From Clostridia bacterium (GTDB lineage Bacteria; Bacillota; Clostridia; Oscillospirales; Acutalibacteraceae): a stretch of 6,182 nucleotides of DNA. Shown one piece after another: positions 6,044-6,182 of this stretch. The notes below the pieces were generated by a model. The model was not told the origin of the DNA and made no database searches. It saw nothing but the letters and a program-made list of their open reading frames with translations. The stretch spans positions 1 through 6,182 of the forward strand of contig JAKSQR010000094.1 in assembly GCA_024404065.1 (NCBI GenBank). Direction: 5' to 3'. The first letter of the stretch is position 1. The number at the start of each line of letters is the position of its first letter. Position numbers and translations under genes: made by a program.

Positions 6044-6072
6044 TTGACAAAGAATAGGGAATTTGATAAAAT
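6044..6072 (+). promoter_or_regulatory. Consensus promoter of tRNA-Ser
   Basis: A perfect -35 TTGACA (6044-6049), a 17-bp spacer and -10 TAAAAT (6067-6072, 5 of 6) with a TGA extension (6064-6066). The predicted start is near 6079, leaving about 15 nt of 5' leader for RNase P to remove. It is back to back with the EEP promoter; the two -35s are 25 bp apart. Confidence 0.85.
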
Positions 6073-6093
6073 ACAAGGCGTAATTTAATATAT

Positions 6094-6182
6094 GGAGACG
6101 TATCGAAGTGGTCATAACGGACATGACTCGAAATCATGATGCCCCTTGAGGGACGTGGGTTCGAATCCCACCGTCTCCGCCA
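6094..6182 (+). tRNA. tRNA-Ser(CGA), complete with encoded CCA
   Basis: The acceptor stem GGAGACG (6094-6100) pairs with CGTCTCC (6172-6178), followed by discriminator G6179 and CCA (6180-6182). The anticodon stem is CATGA/TCATG around the loop CTCGAAA, with anticodon CGA at 6129-6131 reading UCG. A long class II variable arm with a CCC/GGG stem (about 6139-6154) and the G discriminator both identify serine. The T arm is GTGGG-TTCGAAT-CCCAC (6155-6171). The gene ends exactly at the window edge, so whether another tRNA, a terminator or an integrated element follows cannot be seen. Confidence 0.97.

Noticed and set aside
1..6182. Operon-like defence, biosynthetic or phage system
   Set aside because: Genes face different ways, most with their own promoters or terminators. 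No nuclease-helicase pairing, toxin-antitoxin pair, integrase, transposase or structural phage protein is visible. The EEP domain is of the exported bacterial type, not a restriction-type enzyme.

Overview
The window looks like chromosome from a low-to-moderate-GC Bacillota bacterium, most likely an uncultured gut clostridium. This is inferred from strong AGGAG-type ribosome binding sites, AT-rich spacers, sigma-A promoters with Gram-positive TRTGn extended -10 elements, U-tract hairpin terminators, a CCA-encoding tRNA-Ser, and a gut-type set of secreted proteins. No gene is diagnostic at species level.

Layout. (1) Positions 1-2579, minus strand: a long open frame, cut by the left edge, encodes a GH95-type glycoside hydrolase (alpha-L-fucosidase/galactosidase family). 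It is 859 codons and still open at the edge, with its own promoter and RBS. (2) 2685-3449, minus: a secreted CHAP-domain cysteine amidase/peptidase with a proline-rich linker and a hydrophobic C-terminal helix, ending in a good terminator. (3) 3450-3631: a compact divergent control region with a near-consensus promoter facing each way, an ATCAC/GTGAT dyad cluster on the plus-strand -10, and a 9-bp direct repeat flanking the minus-strand -35. (4) 3632-4093, plus: a small threonine-rich exported protein of unknown function, then a terminator. (5) 4169-4996, plus: a beta-propeller-like protein with an N-terminal hydrophobic helix. (6) A bidirectional terminator separates it from 5035-5967, minus: a membrane-anchored endonuclease/exonuclease/phosphatase (EEP) family phosphoesterase. 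(7) 6094-6182, plus: tRNA-Ser(CGA), complete to CCA at the last base, with a consensus promoter. No stretch longer than 200 bases lacks a gene.

How they fit together. Every protein gene carries a segment suited to export or membrane attachment: signal peptides on CHAP and the Thr-rich protein, a signal anchor on EEP, and terminal hydrophobic or amphipathic helices on four of the five. The likely theme is cell-surface chemistry: glycan trimming, wall cleavage, a surface propeller and phosphoester hydrolysis. Most genes have their own promoter or terminator, so this is a neighbourhood of single-gene units rather than an operon. I see no mobile element, CRISPR array or phage gene. I do not see a clearly new multi-gene system. 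The least explained items are the Thr-rich protein, the propeller, the recurring terminal helices and the operator-like dyads at 3550-3573.
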